64,000 nucleotides of DNA, from contig NZ_CP136962.1 in assembly GCF_002863305.2 (NCBI RefSeq), forward strand, positions 1,736,001 to 1,800,000. Direction: 5' to 3'. Each line of letters starts with the position of its first letter. The stretch's first letter is position 1. The position numbers and the translations under genes were made by a program. Shown here piece after piece: positions 46,749 to 55,140 of this stretch. The notes under the pieces are model-generated. The model made no database searches. It was not told the DNA's origin and saw only the letters and a program-made list of their open reading frames with translations. This DNA comes from Neisseria perflava (GTDB lineage: Bacteria; Pseudomonadota; Gammaproteobacteria; Burkholderiales; Neisseriaceae).

Positions 46749-49643
46749 TTAGTCTTTGCGTGTTTCCACCAAAATCATTTCGACTGCTACGTCTTCCACT
46801 TCTACTTTAGGCACATCCGAACGGCGTGTTTTAGCAACCGGTTCTGGTTGTGGCTGCGCTGCAAAAGCGGCAACGGCTTGCGGATCGGTTTCAACGAAGA
46901 TCAAATCGCCTAAGCTCTCAGGTACAACGATTGCGACAGGCGCTGCTTCAGCGACGGCTTCAGTTTGTGTGGCAACAGCTTCGGCTGGTGCTTCAACCGG
47001 TGCAACAGTAGCCGTTGCATTCGGAGACAATACCGCAGAAATGGCTTCTTTGACGTTGTTGACCGCAGATGCAAGCAGGGCTTGTTCGGCATCAGCGCCT
47101 TCAGTTTGCGCTACGGCAGGCTCGTCTTCGCTTTCAATGGCAAATACGAATGGCTCTGCGCTGGTAACTTCAGGCTCGGATACCACAATCACCAGCGGCT
47201 CGGCTTGGTCGCTTTCAGAAGACAATGTCGCATTTGCAGCTTCAACCTTTTCGTTCAAACCTAAAACATGCGCTACGGCAAAGAGGACTTTGTCGGCGGT
47301 ATCGGTAATGTTCAGGTATTGCTCGATTTTTGCCGAAGACGGAATATTGCGTTTTTTGCTGTTAGAACGGCGGTCGTTTCGGTTGTTGCGCTGACGGTTG
47401 TTGCGGTCGCGTCCTTGACGGCCATTGTTTTTCACACCCTCTTCGCTGCGGGCGTTGTCGTCCGCTTCGACTTGCGCCTGTTCGCCATTGGCTTGAACGT
47501 TCACGTCCTCAACACGGTTTTCCGCAGATTGATGACGGTTGCGCTCGTTGCGACTGTTGTTGCGGCGGCGTTTATTGCCGTTTTGTTCCGCTTGGTTTTC
47601 AGACGGCATCTCAGCCAGTGCAGCCACTTCTTGAACATTTACGTCTTCAACCGTTTCCTCAACACGGTTGCGTTCGCTGTTGCGATCATCACGGCGGTTG
47701 TTACGGTTGCGGTTGCGGCGGGTGTCTTTACGCTCGTCGTTGCGGCTTTCGCTTGATTTGTTTTCTTCAAACTTGCTGTCGGCAGCTTCGGCATTCACTT
47801 CACGCACTTCGACTTTGCTGCCGTCGTGTTTGTTGCTGCGGCGTGGATTTTGACGGCGGCTGTTTGCGCGGCGGTTGCCGGAATTGCTGTTGCGATTGTT
47901 GCTGCCCGAAGTGCGTTTTTCTGCCACTTCGGCAACAGGCGCGGTTTCGGCTGCGGTATTGCCGCCAAAAATGCGTTTCAACCAAGCTTTGAAGCTGTCC
48001 CACCAAGAGGCTTTTTTCTCAGGGGCGACAGTCGGCGCAGGCTGGGTATGGCGCACGCCTTTGACGGCAGGCTCAGGACGGGCCGCTTTGGCTTTTTCGC
48101 TGCCGAAAGGTTTGGCGGATTCGTCTTCTTCCGGCTCGGCAACGCGTTTGTAGCTCGGTTCGCCGTCTTCTTCTACGTCATCGATGCGGATGCGGTTGAT
48201 TTCGTAGTGCGGATTTTCCAAGTGGATATTCGGAATCAGGACGACGTTCACATCCAAACGCTCTTCCATCGCAAACAGCTCGGCGCGTTTTTCATTCAAC
48301 AAGAAGGTGGCGACATCGACAGGCACTTGTGCGCGTACTTCGCCGGTGTTGTCTTTCATTGCTTCTTCTTGAATGATGCGCAAAACGTGCAGGGCGGTGG
48401 ATTCGATACCGCGGATAACGCCGGTACCGGCACAGCGCGGACACGCAACATGGCTGCTTTCGCCCAAAGCCGGTTTCAAACGTTGGCGGCTCAATTCCAA
48501 AAGGCCGAAACGCGAAAGTTTGCCCATTTGTACGCGGGCGCGGTCTTTTTTGAGCGCGTCGCGCAGGACGTTTTCAACATCGCGCTGGTGTTTCGGGTTT
48601 TCCATGTCGATGAAGTCGATGACAACCAAACCGCCCAAGTCGCGCAGACGCATTTGGCGGGCAACCTCTTCGGCGGCTTCCATATTGGTTTTGAACGCGG
48701 TGTCTTCGATGTCCGAGCCGCGTGTGGCACGTGCAGAGTTGACGTCGATGGAAACCAGGGCTTCGGTGTGGTCGATCACAATCGCGCCGCCTGACGGCAG
48801 GCTGACGCTGCGTGAGAACGCGCTTTCGATTTGGTGTTCGATTTGGAAACGGGAGAACAGCGGCGTGTGGTCTTGATAGAGTTTCAGACGGCCTACATTG
48901 CTCGGCATGACGTAGCTCATGAACTCGGCAACTTGGTCGTAAACTTCTTGATTGTCCACCAGAATCTCGCCGATGTCGGGACGGAAATAGTCACGAATCG
49001 CACGAATCAGCAGCGAGCTTTCCATAAAGAGCAGGTAAGGGTCATGGTGTGCTTTGCCTGCTTCTTCAATGGCTTGCCAGAGCTGTTTGAGGTAGTTCAA
49101 GTCCCATTCCAACTCTTCCGCGCTGCGGCCGATGCCGGCGGTGCGGGCAATGATGCTCATGCCGTTTGGAATGTCGAGTTCTGCCATGGCGGCTTTCAAC
49201 TCTTGGCGCTCTTCGCCTTCGATACGGCGGGATACGCCGCCGCCGCGCGGGTTGTTCGGCATCAATACCAAATAGCGGCCGGCCAGGCTGATGAAAGTGG
49301 TCAGTGCCGCGCCTTTGTTACCGCGCTCGTCTTTTTCGACTTGGACGATAACTTCCATGCCCTCTTTGAGCACGTCCTGAATACGCGCCCTGCCGCCTTC
49401 GTAGTCGCGGAAATATGAACGCGATACTTCCTTAAACGGCAAAAAGCCGTGGCGGTCGGTTCCGTAATCGACGAAACACGCTTCCAGCGACGGCTCGATG
49501 CGGGTAATGATACCTTTGTAGATATTGCCTTTACGCTGTTCTTTACCCAGCGTTTCGATGTCCAAGTCCAAAAGGTTTTGGCCATCGACAATGGCAACGC
49601 GCAGCTCTTCGGCCTGCGTTGCGTTGAATAACATTCTTTTCAT
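46749..49643 (-). CDS. rne: Ribonuclease E
   Basis: A 964-residue endonuclease starting at the ATG at 49643 (MKRMLFNATQAEELRVAIV; GAGGTGACT before it). The N-terminal S1 domain is at residues 30-120, the catalytic acidic residues are in ALVSIDVNSARAT and GLVVIDFIDME, and the zinc-link is CPRCAGTG near residue 404. The C-terminal ~400 residues are unstructured, Arg/Asn/Glu-rich repeats (RRNRNRNNRRDDRNSERNR and related), the RNA-binding scaffold. It starts mRNA decay and processes rRNA. It is divergent from rluC across 515 bases, the classical arrangement. Confidence 0.96.
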   Translation of the reverse strand: MKRMLFNATQAEELRVAIVDGQNLLDLDIETLGKEQRKGNIYKGIITRIEPSLEACFVDYGTDRHGFLPFKEVSRSYFRDYEGGRARIQDVLKEGMEVIVQVEKDERGNKGAALTTFISLAGRYLVLMPNNPRGGGVSRRIEGEERQELKAAMAELDIPNGMSIIARTAGIGRSAEELEWDLNYLKQLWQAIEEAGKAHHDPYLLFMESSLLIRAIRDYFRPDIGEILVDNQEVYDQVAEFMSYVMPSNVGRLKLYQDHTPLFSRFQIEHQIESAFSRSVSLPSGGAIVIDHTEALVSIDVNSARATRGSDIEDTAFKTNMEAAEEVARQMRLRDLGGLVVIDFIDMENPKHQRDVENVLRDALKKDRARVQMGKLSRFGLLELSRQRLKPALGESSHVACPRCAGTGVIRGIESTALHVLRIIQEEAMKDNTGEVRAQVPVDVATFLLNEKRAELFAMEERLDVNVVLIPNIHLENPHYEINRIRIDDVEEDGEPSYKRVAEPEEDESAKPFGSEKAKAARPEPAVKGVRHTQPAPTVAPEKKASWWDSFKAWLKRIFGGNTAAETAPVAEVAEKRTSGSNNRNSNSGNRRANSRRQNPRRSNKHDGSKVEVREVNAEAADSKFEENKSSESRNDERKDTRRNRNRNNRRDDRNSERNRVEETVEDVNVQEVAALAEMPSENQAEQNGNKRRRNNSRNERNRHQSAENRVEDVNVQANGEQAQVEADDNARSEEGVKNNGRQGRDRNNRQRNNRNDRRSNSKKRNIPSSAKIEQYLNITDTADKVLFAVAHVLGLNEKVEAANATLSSESDQAEPLVIVVSEPEVTSAEPFVFAIESEDEPAVAQTEGADAEQALLASAVNNVKEAISAVLSPNATATVAPVEAPAEAVATQTEAVAEAAPVAIVVPESLGDLIFVETDPQAVAAFAAQPQPEPVAKTRRSDVPKVEVEDVAVEMILVETRKD

Positions 49644-50158
49644 AGTCACCTCGTGAACAGCGGCCGTTTGATTTGTGAATATCTTTTTCAGACGGCCTGT
49701 CTGTCCGGTTGGCACTCTTCAAAGGCAAGATGGGAAAATCCCCGTGTAACCAGTATTTGATTTGAAATCCGCAAGGTTGCATGCTTGAACTCAAGCCATG
49801 TGCGGACGGATTCGGATAAAGAAGGAAATAAAGAACAATGCGGCGGAAAGGTTGATGGTTCCGCTGCCGTCCGAATGCTGATGCTTCGGACAAAATTAAG
49901 GCAGCCTACATCTTCTTATTATCGTAGCGCCGGTAATTTCGGACGGTGCTGCGCGGACTGCGTCTTACGCCCGGCCGGACGGCAGGTTCAATTCAAACTT
50001 AATTACGGGATTGCGTTTGCCGGCTTTGAACAAACACAAGGAAATGCTTTGCGGAGTGCGTTTTTAATATAAAATCTCGTTTTAACAATAAATCCGTTTC
50101 AGACGGCCTGCGACGGCAGGTTCGGGTCCAGAAACGGACGTTTGGGATTATAGAGAAA
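49644..50158. other. rne-rluC divergent intergenic region
   Basis: 515 bases without a gene, long enough to include a structured rne leader, which in other bacteria is the target of RNase E autoregulation. Two DUS-type sequences (about 49689 and 50098) occur. No clear promoter hexamers were assigned. Confidence 0.5.
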
Positions 50159-51145
50159 ATGCACGCAATACGCAAAGATTCAGTCAGCCTGATTGCCGTT
50201 GCCGAACATGAGGAAGGCCAACGCCTTGATAACTATCTGATAAAAATCCTCAAAGGCGTCCCGAAAAGCCATATCCATCGCATTATCCGCGCCGGCGAAG
50301 TGCGGCTGAACAAAAAACGCTGCAAACCCGACAACCGCATTCAGGCAGGCGATACCGTCCGCATTCCGCCGATACGCATCGCCGAAAAGCAAAGGCCGTC
50401 TGAAAGCCAGGCCGCGCCTGCGCGCGAGTTTGACATCGTTTACGAAGACGATGCGCTTTTGGTCATCAACAAACCGTCCGGCGTTGCCGTCCACGGCGGT
50501 AGCGGCGTGAGCTTCGGTGTCATCGAACAAATCCGCCGCGCCCGCCCCGAAGCGCGTTATCTCGAACTCGTCCACCGCCTCGACAAAGACACCAGCGGCC
50601 TTTTGATGATTGCAAAAAAACGCAGCGCCTTGGTGAAACTACACGAAGCCATCCGCAACGACCATCCGAAAAAAATCTATCTCGCGCTGGGTGTCGGTAA
50701 ACTGCCGAACGACCGCTTCCACGTCAAGCTCCCCCTGTTCAAATACACCGGAGCACAAGGCGAAAAAATGGTGCGCGTCAGCGAAGACGGCCAATCCGCC
50801 CACACCATCTTCCGCGTGTTAAACCGTTTTTCGGACGGCCTTTTGCATCAAGTCGGCCTTTCCGACCTGACCTTTGTCGAAGCCACCCTGAAAACCGGCC
50901 GCACCCACCAAATCCGCGTCCACCTGCAATCGCAAGATTGCCCCATTGCCGGAGACGAACGCTACGGCGACTATCAAGCCAACAAACGCCTGCAAAAACT
51001 CGGTTTGAAAAGAATGTTCCTGCATGCTTCCGAGCTGCACCTCGCCCATCCGCTGACCGGCGAAAAACTGATCCTAAAAGCTCCCCTGCCGCAAGAATTG
51101 GCACAATTTATTTTAATGCTGGAAAATCAGGAAAAGGCCGTCTGA
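50159..51145 (+). CDS. rluC: 23S rRNA pseudouridine synthase RluC
   Basis: A 328-residue enzyme. It has an N-terminal S4 domain (RLDNYLIKILKGVPKSHIHRIIRAGEVRLNKKRCKPDNRIQAGDTVRIPPI) and the RluA-type catalytic motif HRLDKDTSGLLMIAKKRSAL with the nucleophilic Asp, then TGRTHQIRVHLQSQDCPIAGDERYGD. The place next to rne is conserved in proteobacteria, which supports RluC rather than RluA or RluD. The peptide RPSESQ is encoded by an in-frame DUS. The HAD gene starts 10 bases on, so they probably share a transcript. Confidence 0.93.
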   Translation: MHAIRKDSVSLIAVAEHEEGQRLDNYLIKILKGVPKSHIHRIIRAGEVRLNKKRCKPDNRIQAGDTVRIPPIRIAEKQRPSESQAAPAREFDIVYEDDALLVINKPSGVAVHGGSGVSFGVIEQIRRARPEARYLELVHRLDKDTSGLLMIAKKRSALVKLHEAIRNDHPKKIYLALGVGKLPNDRFHVKLPLFKYTGAQGEKMVRVSEDGQSAHTIFRVLNRFSDGLLHQVGLSDLTFVEATLKTGRTHQIRVHLQSQDCPIAGDERYGDYQANKRLQKLGLKRMFLHASELHLAHPLTGEKLILKAPLPQELAQFILMLENQEKAV

Positions 51146-51155
51146 AAGGAAACCC

Positions 51156-51806
51156 ATGAAACCCAAACTCATTATTTTCGACTGGGACGGCACGCTTGCC
51201 GACACCACCAACCCCATTATTCACACCTTTCAGCAAAGCTTTGCCGATTGCGGCCTGCCCGTTCCCGAAGCCGACCAAATCCGCCCGCTCATCGGATACA
51301 GCCTCTCCGGCATCATTCGCCGCCTTGCCCACAACGTCAGCGAACACATTCAGGAAACCCTGATTGAGACCTATGCCGCGCACTATCTCAATCCCAACAA
51401 CCACAACATGACTCTGTTCCCCGAAGCCCTGCCCTGCCTGCAACGCTTGAAACAACAAGGCTATTGGCTTGCCATCGCCACCGGCAAAGGCCAAAGCGGC
51501 TTGGACAAAGCCATCGCACAAACCGACACCCAAGCCTTTTGGCTGGAAACCACCTGCGCCAGCGAATATCCGTCCAAACCCGCGCCCGATATGGTACTCG
51601 CCCTCTGCGACCGACTGGGTGTTGAACCGGAAGAGGCCGTCGTCGTTGGCGACACCACCCACGACCTAGAAATGGCCGCCAACGCCAAAATCCGCGCCAT
51701 CGCCGTCACCACCGGAGCACATACCGCCCAACAGCTTTCCTCCATGCCCCATGTCGCCATGCTCAACAGCTTGGCCGAATTGCCTGATGTATTGGAAACC
51801 TTATAA
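51156..51806 (+). CDS. HAD-family phosphatase (phosphoglycolate phosphatase-like)
   Basis: A 216-residue haloacid dehalogenase: motif I IFDWDGTLADTTNPI, motif II AIATGKGQSG, motif III near PSKPAPDMV and motif IV VVVGDTTHDLEMAANA. The cap domain lies after motif I. The layout is that of the Gph/PGP class of small-molecule phosphatases; the substrate cannot be fixed by sequence alone. It follows rluC after 10 bases. The convergent ligE-type gene shares the hairpin at 51829-51863. Confidence 0.9.
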   Translation: MKPKLIIFDWDGTLADTTNPIIHTFQQSFADCGLPVPEADQIRPLIGYSLSGIIRRLAHNVSEHIQETLIETYAAHYLNPNNHNMTLFPEALPCLQRLKQQGYWLAIATGKGQSGLDKAIAQTDTQAFWLETTCASEYPSKPAPDMVLALCDRLGVEPEEAVVVGDTTHDLEMAANAKIRAIAVTTGAHTAQQLSSMPHVAMLNSLAELPDVLETL

Positions 51807-51828
51807 AAATCTATACAACATCTATATG

Positions 51829-51863
51829 AAAGGCCGTCTGAAACCTATTTTCAGACGGCCTTT
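51829..51863. terminator. DUS hairpin, convergent terminator of the HAD and DNA ligase genes
   Basis: AAAGGCCGTCTGAAA (51829-51843) pairs with TTTCAGACGGCCTTT (51849-51863). It lies between converging stops (51806 and 51872). Confidence 0.85.
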
Positions 51864-51871
51864 CATTTGTT

Positions 51872-52690
51872 TTATCGATCCGAGCGCACCCTGACAAATG
51901 TTGCAAATTTCGGCGTTCCCTTTTGCGTAAAACCACGATAACGGTAAGTAATCAGCGCACCGATTTTCGGCGGATGGTCGCGGTCTTTATCCTTAAAACC
52001 GCTGCCGATACGAAACTCGCCATATTGGTTTTTGCATCCTACCGCACCCAAACGCCCGACATTGCGCCCTTTGCCCTCATAATGACGCGTCACCGTACAT
52101 TCATCATCATATTCACTTTTCAGCTTCAACAGCTGCCCATTTCTACCGCCTGCATAACGGGCTTCAGGTTGACGCAGCATCACACCTTCCCCACCCAGCG
52201 CTTCGACTTGTTTCAAAAAATCCAAAGCATGCTGTTTGTCGCGCACCTTGACTTGCGGAATAACCGTAAACCGTGCCGACGGGTGTGATTTCAGCCATTT
52301 CGAAGCCGTTTCCAACCGCTGATACAGATTACCCTGCGCCTGCGGCACATCAAAAACATGCAAGCGGATGCCGTCCCAATTTCCCGAGGCAGAACGCACC
52401 GTCGCGGAAATTTGCTCAAACCGCCCTCGTCCGCTGTACAACTCACCATCCATCGGAAACGGCGGAAAACCTGCTGTAAAACCTTTGGGCGGTGTAAACG
52501 CATAACCCTGACGACTGACCAGCTGCCTGCCGTCCCAATACGCGCGTACGCCATCCAACTTTTCACTCATGGCCCAACCGGAAATATCTTGATTTTTATA
52601 TTCCTGCGCCAACAACAAATCTGCACCAAACGCCGCAGAGATGAAAGAAGCCGCAAAAATCGGTATCATGATCCGCATTACATTATTCAT
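51872..52690 (-). CDS. Secreted minimal ATP-dependent DNA ligase (LigE type)
   Basis: A 272-residue ligase. The N-terminus MNNVMRIMIPIFAASFISAAFGAD looks like a Sec signal peptide. The nucleotidyl-transferase motif I is AMSEKLDGVRAYWDG with the catalytic Lys; motif III is near LHVFDVPQ, motif IV LGGEGVMLRQP and motif V LLKLK. A small OB domain follows (CTVTRHYEGKGRNVGRLGAVGCKNQYGEFRIGSGF). It lacks extra DNA-binding domains, as in the periplasmic LigE of Neisseria-like bacteria. It could join nicks in the periplasm, e.g. in incoming or extracellular DNA. It is not next to competence genes here. Confidence 0.88.
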   Translation of the reverse strand: MNNVMRIMIPIFAASFISAAFGADLLLAQEYKNQDISGWAMSEKLDGVRAYWDGRQLVSRQGYAFTPPKGFTAGFPPFPMDGELYSGRGRFEQISATVRSASGNWDGIRLHVFDVPQAQGNLYQRLETASKWLKSHPSARFTVIPQVKVRDKQHALDFLKQVEALGGEGVMLRQPEARYAGGRNGQLLKLKSEYDDECTVTRHYEGKGRNVGRLGAVGCKNQYGEFRIGSGFKDKDRDHPPKIGALITYRYRGFTQKGTPKFATFVRVRSDR

Positions 52691-52788
52691 AAGACACTTT
52701 TCCAGACTTGCTTTTTATTATATATACATAATAGCAAAAGGCCGTCTGAAACGTAAATAACATTAATAAGCCTTTCCTAGGAACACCC

Positions 52789-53427
52789 ATGGCACTCCAA
52801 TTTGAAATCAACGCCGTTACCCCCTTCCGTCAAAACTGCACGCTGATTTGGGATGACGAAACCAAAGAAGCCGTTTTGACCGATGTAGGCGGCGACGTCC
52901 CTTATTTATTGCAACAAGTCCAAAACAAAGGCCTCAAGCTGACCGCCATTTGGCTGACCCACGGCCATCTTGACCACGCAGGCGGCGTGGTTGAACTTTT
53001 GAAAACCTGCGACGTACCCGTTCTCGGCCCGCACAAAGACGACGAATTCCTGCTCCAAGCCCTTCCGCAAACAACGGCGCAATACGGCTTCCCTGTTTCT
53101 CCGTCATTCACGCCGACACGCTGGCTGGAAGAAGGGGAAACGCTCAAAGTCGGCAACCATAGCTTCCAAGTCCTCCACATTCCCGGCCACACTCCCGGCC
53201 AAGTCGTTTTTTACAACGCCGAAAACGGACTTTTAGTCGCAGGCGATGTTTTATTTTATGAGACCGTTGGTCGCACAGATTTTCCGCGCGGCAATCATGA
53301 TGACCTCATAAACAATATCTGCGCTAAACTATTAACCCTGCCCGAAACCACGCAAGTTATAGCCGGACACGGCCGCATGACCAGTATCGGGCATGAGAAA
53401 AGGTACAATCCGTTTCTGGTTCGTTAA
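52789..53427 (+). CDS. Metallo-beta-lactamase-fold hydrolase (glyoxalase II-like)
   Basis: A 212-residue MBL-fold hydrolase: THGHLDHAGGV metal motif, HIPGHTPGQVVFY, LVAGDVLFYETVGRTDFPRGN and VIAGHGRMTSIGHEKRYNPFL. The fold binds two metals and cuts thioesters or similar bonds; the closest relatives are hydroxyacylglutathione-hydrolase-like proteins of the YcbL type. A DUS lies about 45 bases before the start. Substrate not assigned. Confidence 0.9.
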   Translation: MALQFEINAVTPFRQNCTLIWDDETKEAVLTDVGGDVPYLLQQVQNKGLKLTAIWLTHGHLDHAGGVVELLKTCDVPVLGPHKDDEFLLQALPQTTAQYGFPVSPSFTPTRWLEEGETLKVGNHSFQVLHIPGHTPGQVVFYNAENGLLVAGDVLFYETVGRTDFPRGNHDDLINNICAKLLTLPETTQVIAGHGRMTSIGHEKRYNPFLVR

Positions 53428-53886
53428 TATGAATGTTGTATAAAGCCAACATTCTGGCATACACAGATTATGCGTATAAAGGAAAACTGGCATACAATTT
53501 GCAGGGATAACACCCGAAAGATTAAGTACCTAATCTCCGGCAAATGCCAAAATGAACTAAAGCACAAAGATAACAAGGTATTACGCAATACAACCTGATT
53601 TATCGAAAACCGGACATCTCTAAACCCCAAGCCTTACTCGCAGTGAAATTGTTACAAAGTGACAATAAATGTCAGTCAGGCCGTCTGAACGGTTCTGCCA
53701 ATTCAGGCGGATACAACGGAGATGAGGCGCAATGCCCTGCCGGAATGTGCCGATGTTCTGTTTGTCAAACCGTCGGGTACATCTTTAAGAAGCACAACAT
53801 TATTTGGGTAAACCGGCAAACTCGCTGCCGGCACTAACAGGCCGTCTGAAAAGTTCGGCTGGTAAAATCAATAAAAGGATTATCAA
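53428..53886. other. Gene-free region with paired CTGGCATACA repeats and a sigma-54-like site
   Basis: 459 bases between the MBL and lipoprotein genes. CTGGCATACA occurs at 53454-53463 and 53487-53496. Two DUS (about 53679 and 53840) occur. A 64-codon frame here with clustered cysteines has no ribosome site support. The purpose of this long leader is unknown; a small RNA is possible. Confidence 0.5.
53487..53503 (+). promoter_or_regulatory. Sigma-54-like -24/-12 promoter
   Basis: CTGGCATACAATTTGCA carries GG (53489-53490) and GC (53501-53502) with exactly ten bases between, matching the RpoN consensus TGGCA-N-TTGCA at all key positions. It lies 384 bases before the lipoprotein gene. Prediction by eye. 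Confidence 0.5.
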
Positions 53887-54402
53887 ATGAAAAAAATCGC
53901 AAAAGTGGGCTTCGTCCTGCTGGCTACCGGCCTGCTGGCCGCCTGTGCTACTAAGAGCAAAATCACTCCTGAAGGCACTACAGACGAGCCACGCTTCCCT
54001 AAACCTTACTCCCTGACCTTCAACAAAGACCGTGGTACATTCCCGACTTTTGACGAGCTGGATCAAATGCGTCCTGGCCTGACCAAAGACGATATCTACA
54101 AAATCCTCGGCCGTCCTCACTACGACGAAGGCATGGTTGGCGTGCGTGAATGGGACTACCTGTTCCACTTCTACACCCCAGGCGTAGGTGTTGACCCTGA
54201 AAACACTTCCGGCGTTGAAGGCATCACTACTTGCCAATACAAAGTGATCTTCGACAAAGACAAATTTGCACGCAGCTTCTTCTGGAATCCAGTATTCCCT
54301 AAAGATGCTGTATGTCCTCCTCCAGCACCTACACCTAAACAAGAGCCTCAAGTGATCATCCGCGAGATCATTAAAGAAGCTCCTAAACGCATCCGTCAAT
54401 AA
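53887..54402 (+). CDS. BamE/SmpA-OmlA-like lipoprotein
   Basis: A 171-residue lipoprotein: the signal peptide MKKIAKVGFVLLATGLLAAC ends in the lipobox LLAAC (Cys near 20). The mature part has a BamE-like domain, DELDQMRPGLTKDDIYKILGRPHYDEGMVGVREWDYLFHF, followed by a Cys-containing ITTCQYKVIFDKD segment and a Pro/Gln/Glu tail. BamE aids outer-membrane protein assembly, but this one is longer than the usual BamE and its role is inferred from the fold only. AAAAGGATTATCAA precedes the ATG. The L,D-transpeptidase-like gene follows after eight bases. Confidence 0.82.
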   Translation: MKKIAKVGFVLLATGLLAACATKSKITPEGTTDEPRFPKPYSLTFNKDRGTFPTFDELDQMRPGLTKDDIYKILGRPHYDEGMVGVREWDYLFHFYTPGVGVDPENTSGVEGITTCQYKVIFDKDKFARSFFWNPVFPKDAVCPPPAPTPKQEPQVIIREIIKEAPKRIRQ

Positions 54403-54410
54403 GGACAAAT

Positions 54411-54839
54411 TTGAAACGGATCCTATTGGGTATAGCCTTGGCAGTAGGTCTGAATTCTTTGGCCGCTGCCGATGCTGTCAGTGACTATATCCAGCGTAAA
54501 AAAGTTGTGGTCAATACAGCTAAGGCGGAGCTTTGCTTTGCCGATGACGGTCAGTGCCATCCGGTACTGATTGGCAAGACCACTCCGAAAGGCAAATTCA
54601 ATATGACGCCGATGATGACCAGCAAACCGGGTTACGGTGGCGAAGTTATCGGCTTTAAAGAAGAAAATGACTTTCTGTTTGCGTTACACAGGGTATGGAC
54701 GCTCAAGCCGCAGGAAAGACGCATGGAACGCATCGCCTCCCCTCACGTGGCCGACCGCATCATAACCAATGGTTGTATCAACGTACAAAATAATGTGTAC
54801 GAAAAACTGCGTCAGTATTTCATTCTGGAAATCATCTGA
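54411..54839 (+). CDS. Secreted L,D-transpeptidase-like (YkuD-fold) protein with TTG start
   Basis: A 142-residue protein starting at a TTG (54411) eight bases after the lipoprotein stop, with AAGGA five bases before it. The signal peptide is MKRILLGIALAVGLNSLAAADA. The active-site Cys lies in IITNGCINVQNN. In most YkuD-type enzymes the residue before Gly is His; here it is Asn, so activity is uncertain, though the fold is supported by GKTTPKGKFNMTPMM and FALHRVWTL. It could crosslink peptidoglycan. It and the lipoprotein likely share a transcript. Confidence 0.72.
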   Translation: MKRILLGIALAVGLNSLAAADAVSDYIQRKKVVVNTAKAELCFADDGQCHPVLIGKTTPKGKFNMTPMMTSKPGYGGEVIGFKEENDFLFALHRVWTLKPQERRMERIASPHVADRIITNGCINVQNNVYEKLRQYFILEII

Positions 54840-54855
54840 TGTAAGTCAGTCAAAC

Positions 54856-54887
54856 AAAGGCCGTCTGAAACTTTTCAGACGGCCTTT
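54856..54887 (+). terminator. DUS hairpin after the L,D-transpeptidase-like gene
   Basis: AAAGGCCGTCTGAAA (54856-54870) pairs with TTTCAGACGGCCTTT (54873-54887), then CTTCTC. Confidence 0.85.
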
Positions 54888-55140
54888 CTTCTCAAACGAA
54901 AATTCAACGGCAATTTGCTTGCTCCGTCAGTACCAAACGAAGAATATTTGACCGCTTCATCCTCAATTCATCCTCAAGCCATATCACTTTTTACCATATC
55001 CAAAGAACCAACGGTTATTTATGCCGTTTCTAGCCCAATGCTAGAATCGCGCGTTTATATATCGGCTCGCCGAGAAATCAAATAAATAATATAGTGGCAG
55101 GAGTAGCTTTTATTCCCTGCCCCTTACACACACAAACATC

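Noticed and set aside
53643..53837. 64-codon frame with four clustered cysteines upstream of the lipoprotein gene
   Set aside because: It begins at GTG without a ribosome site and its reading runs through a DUS; kept only as part of the intergenic note.
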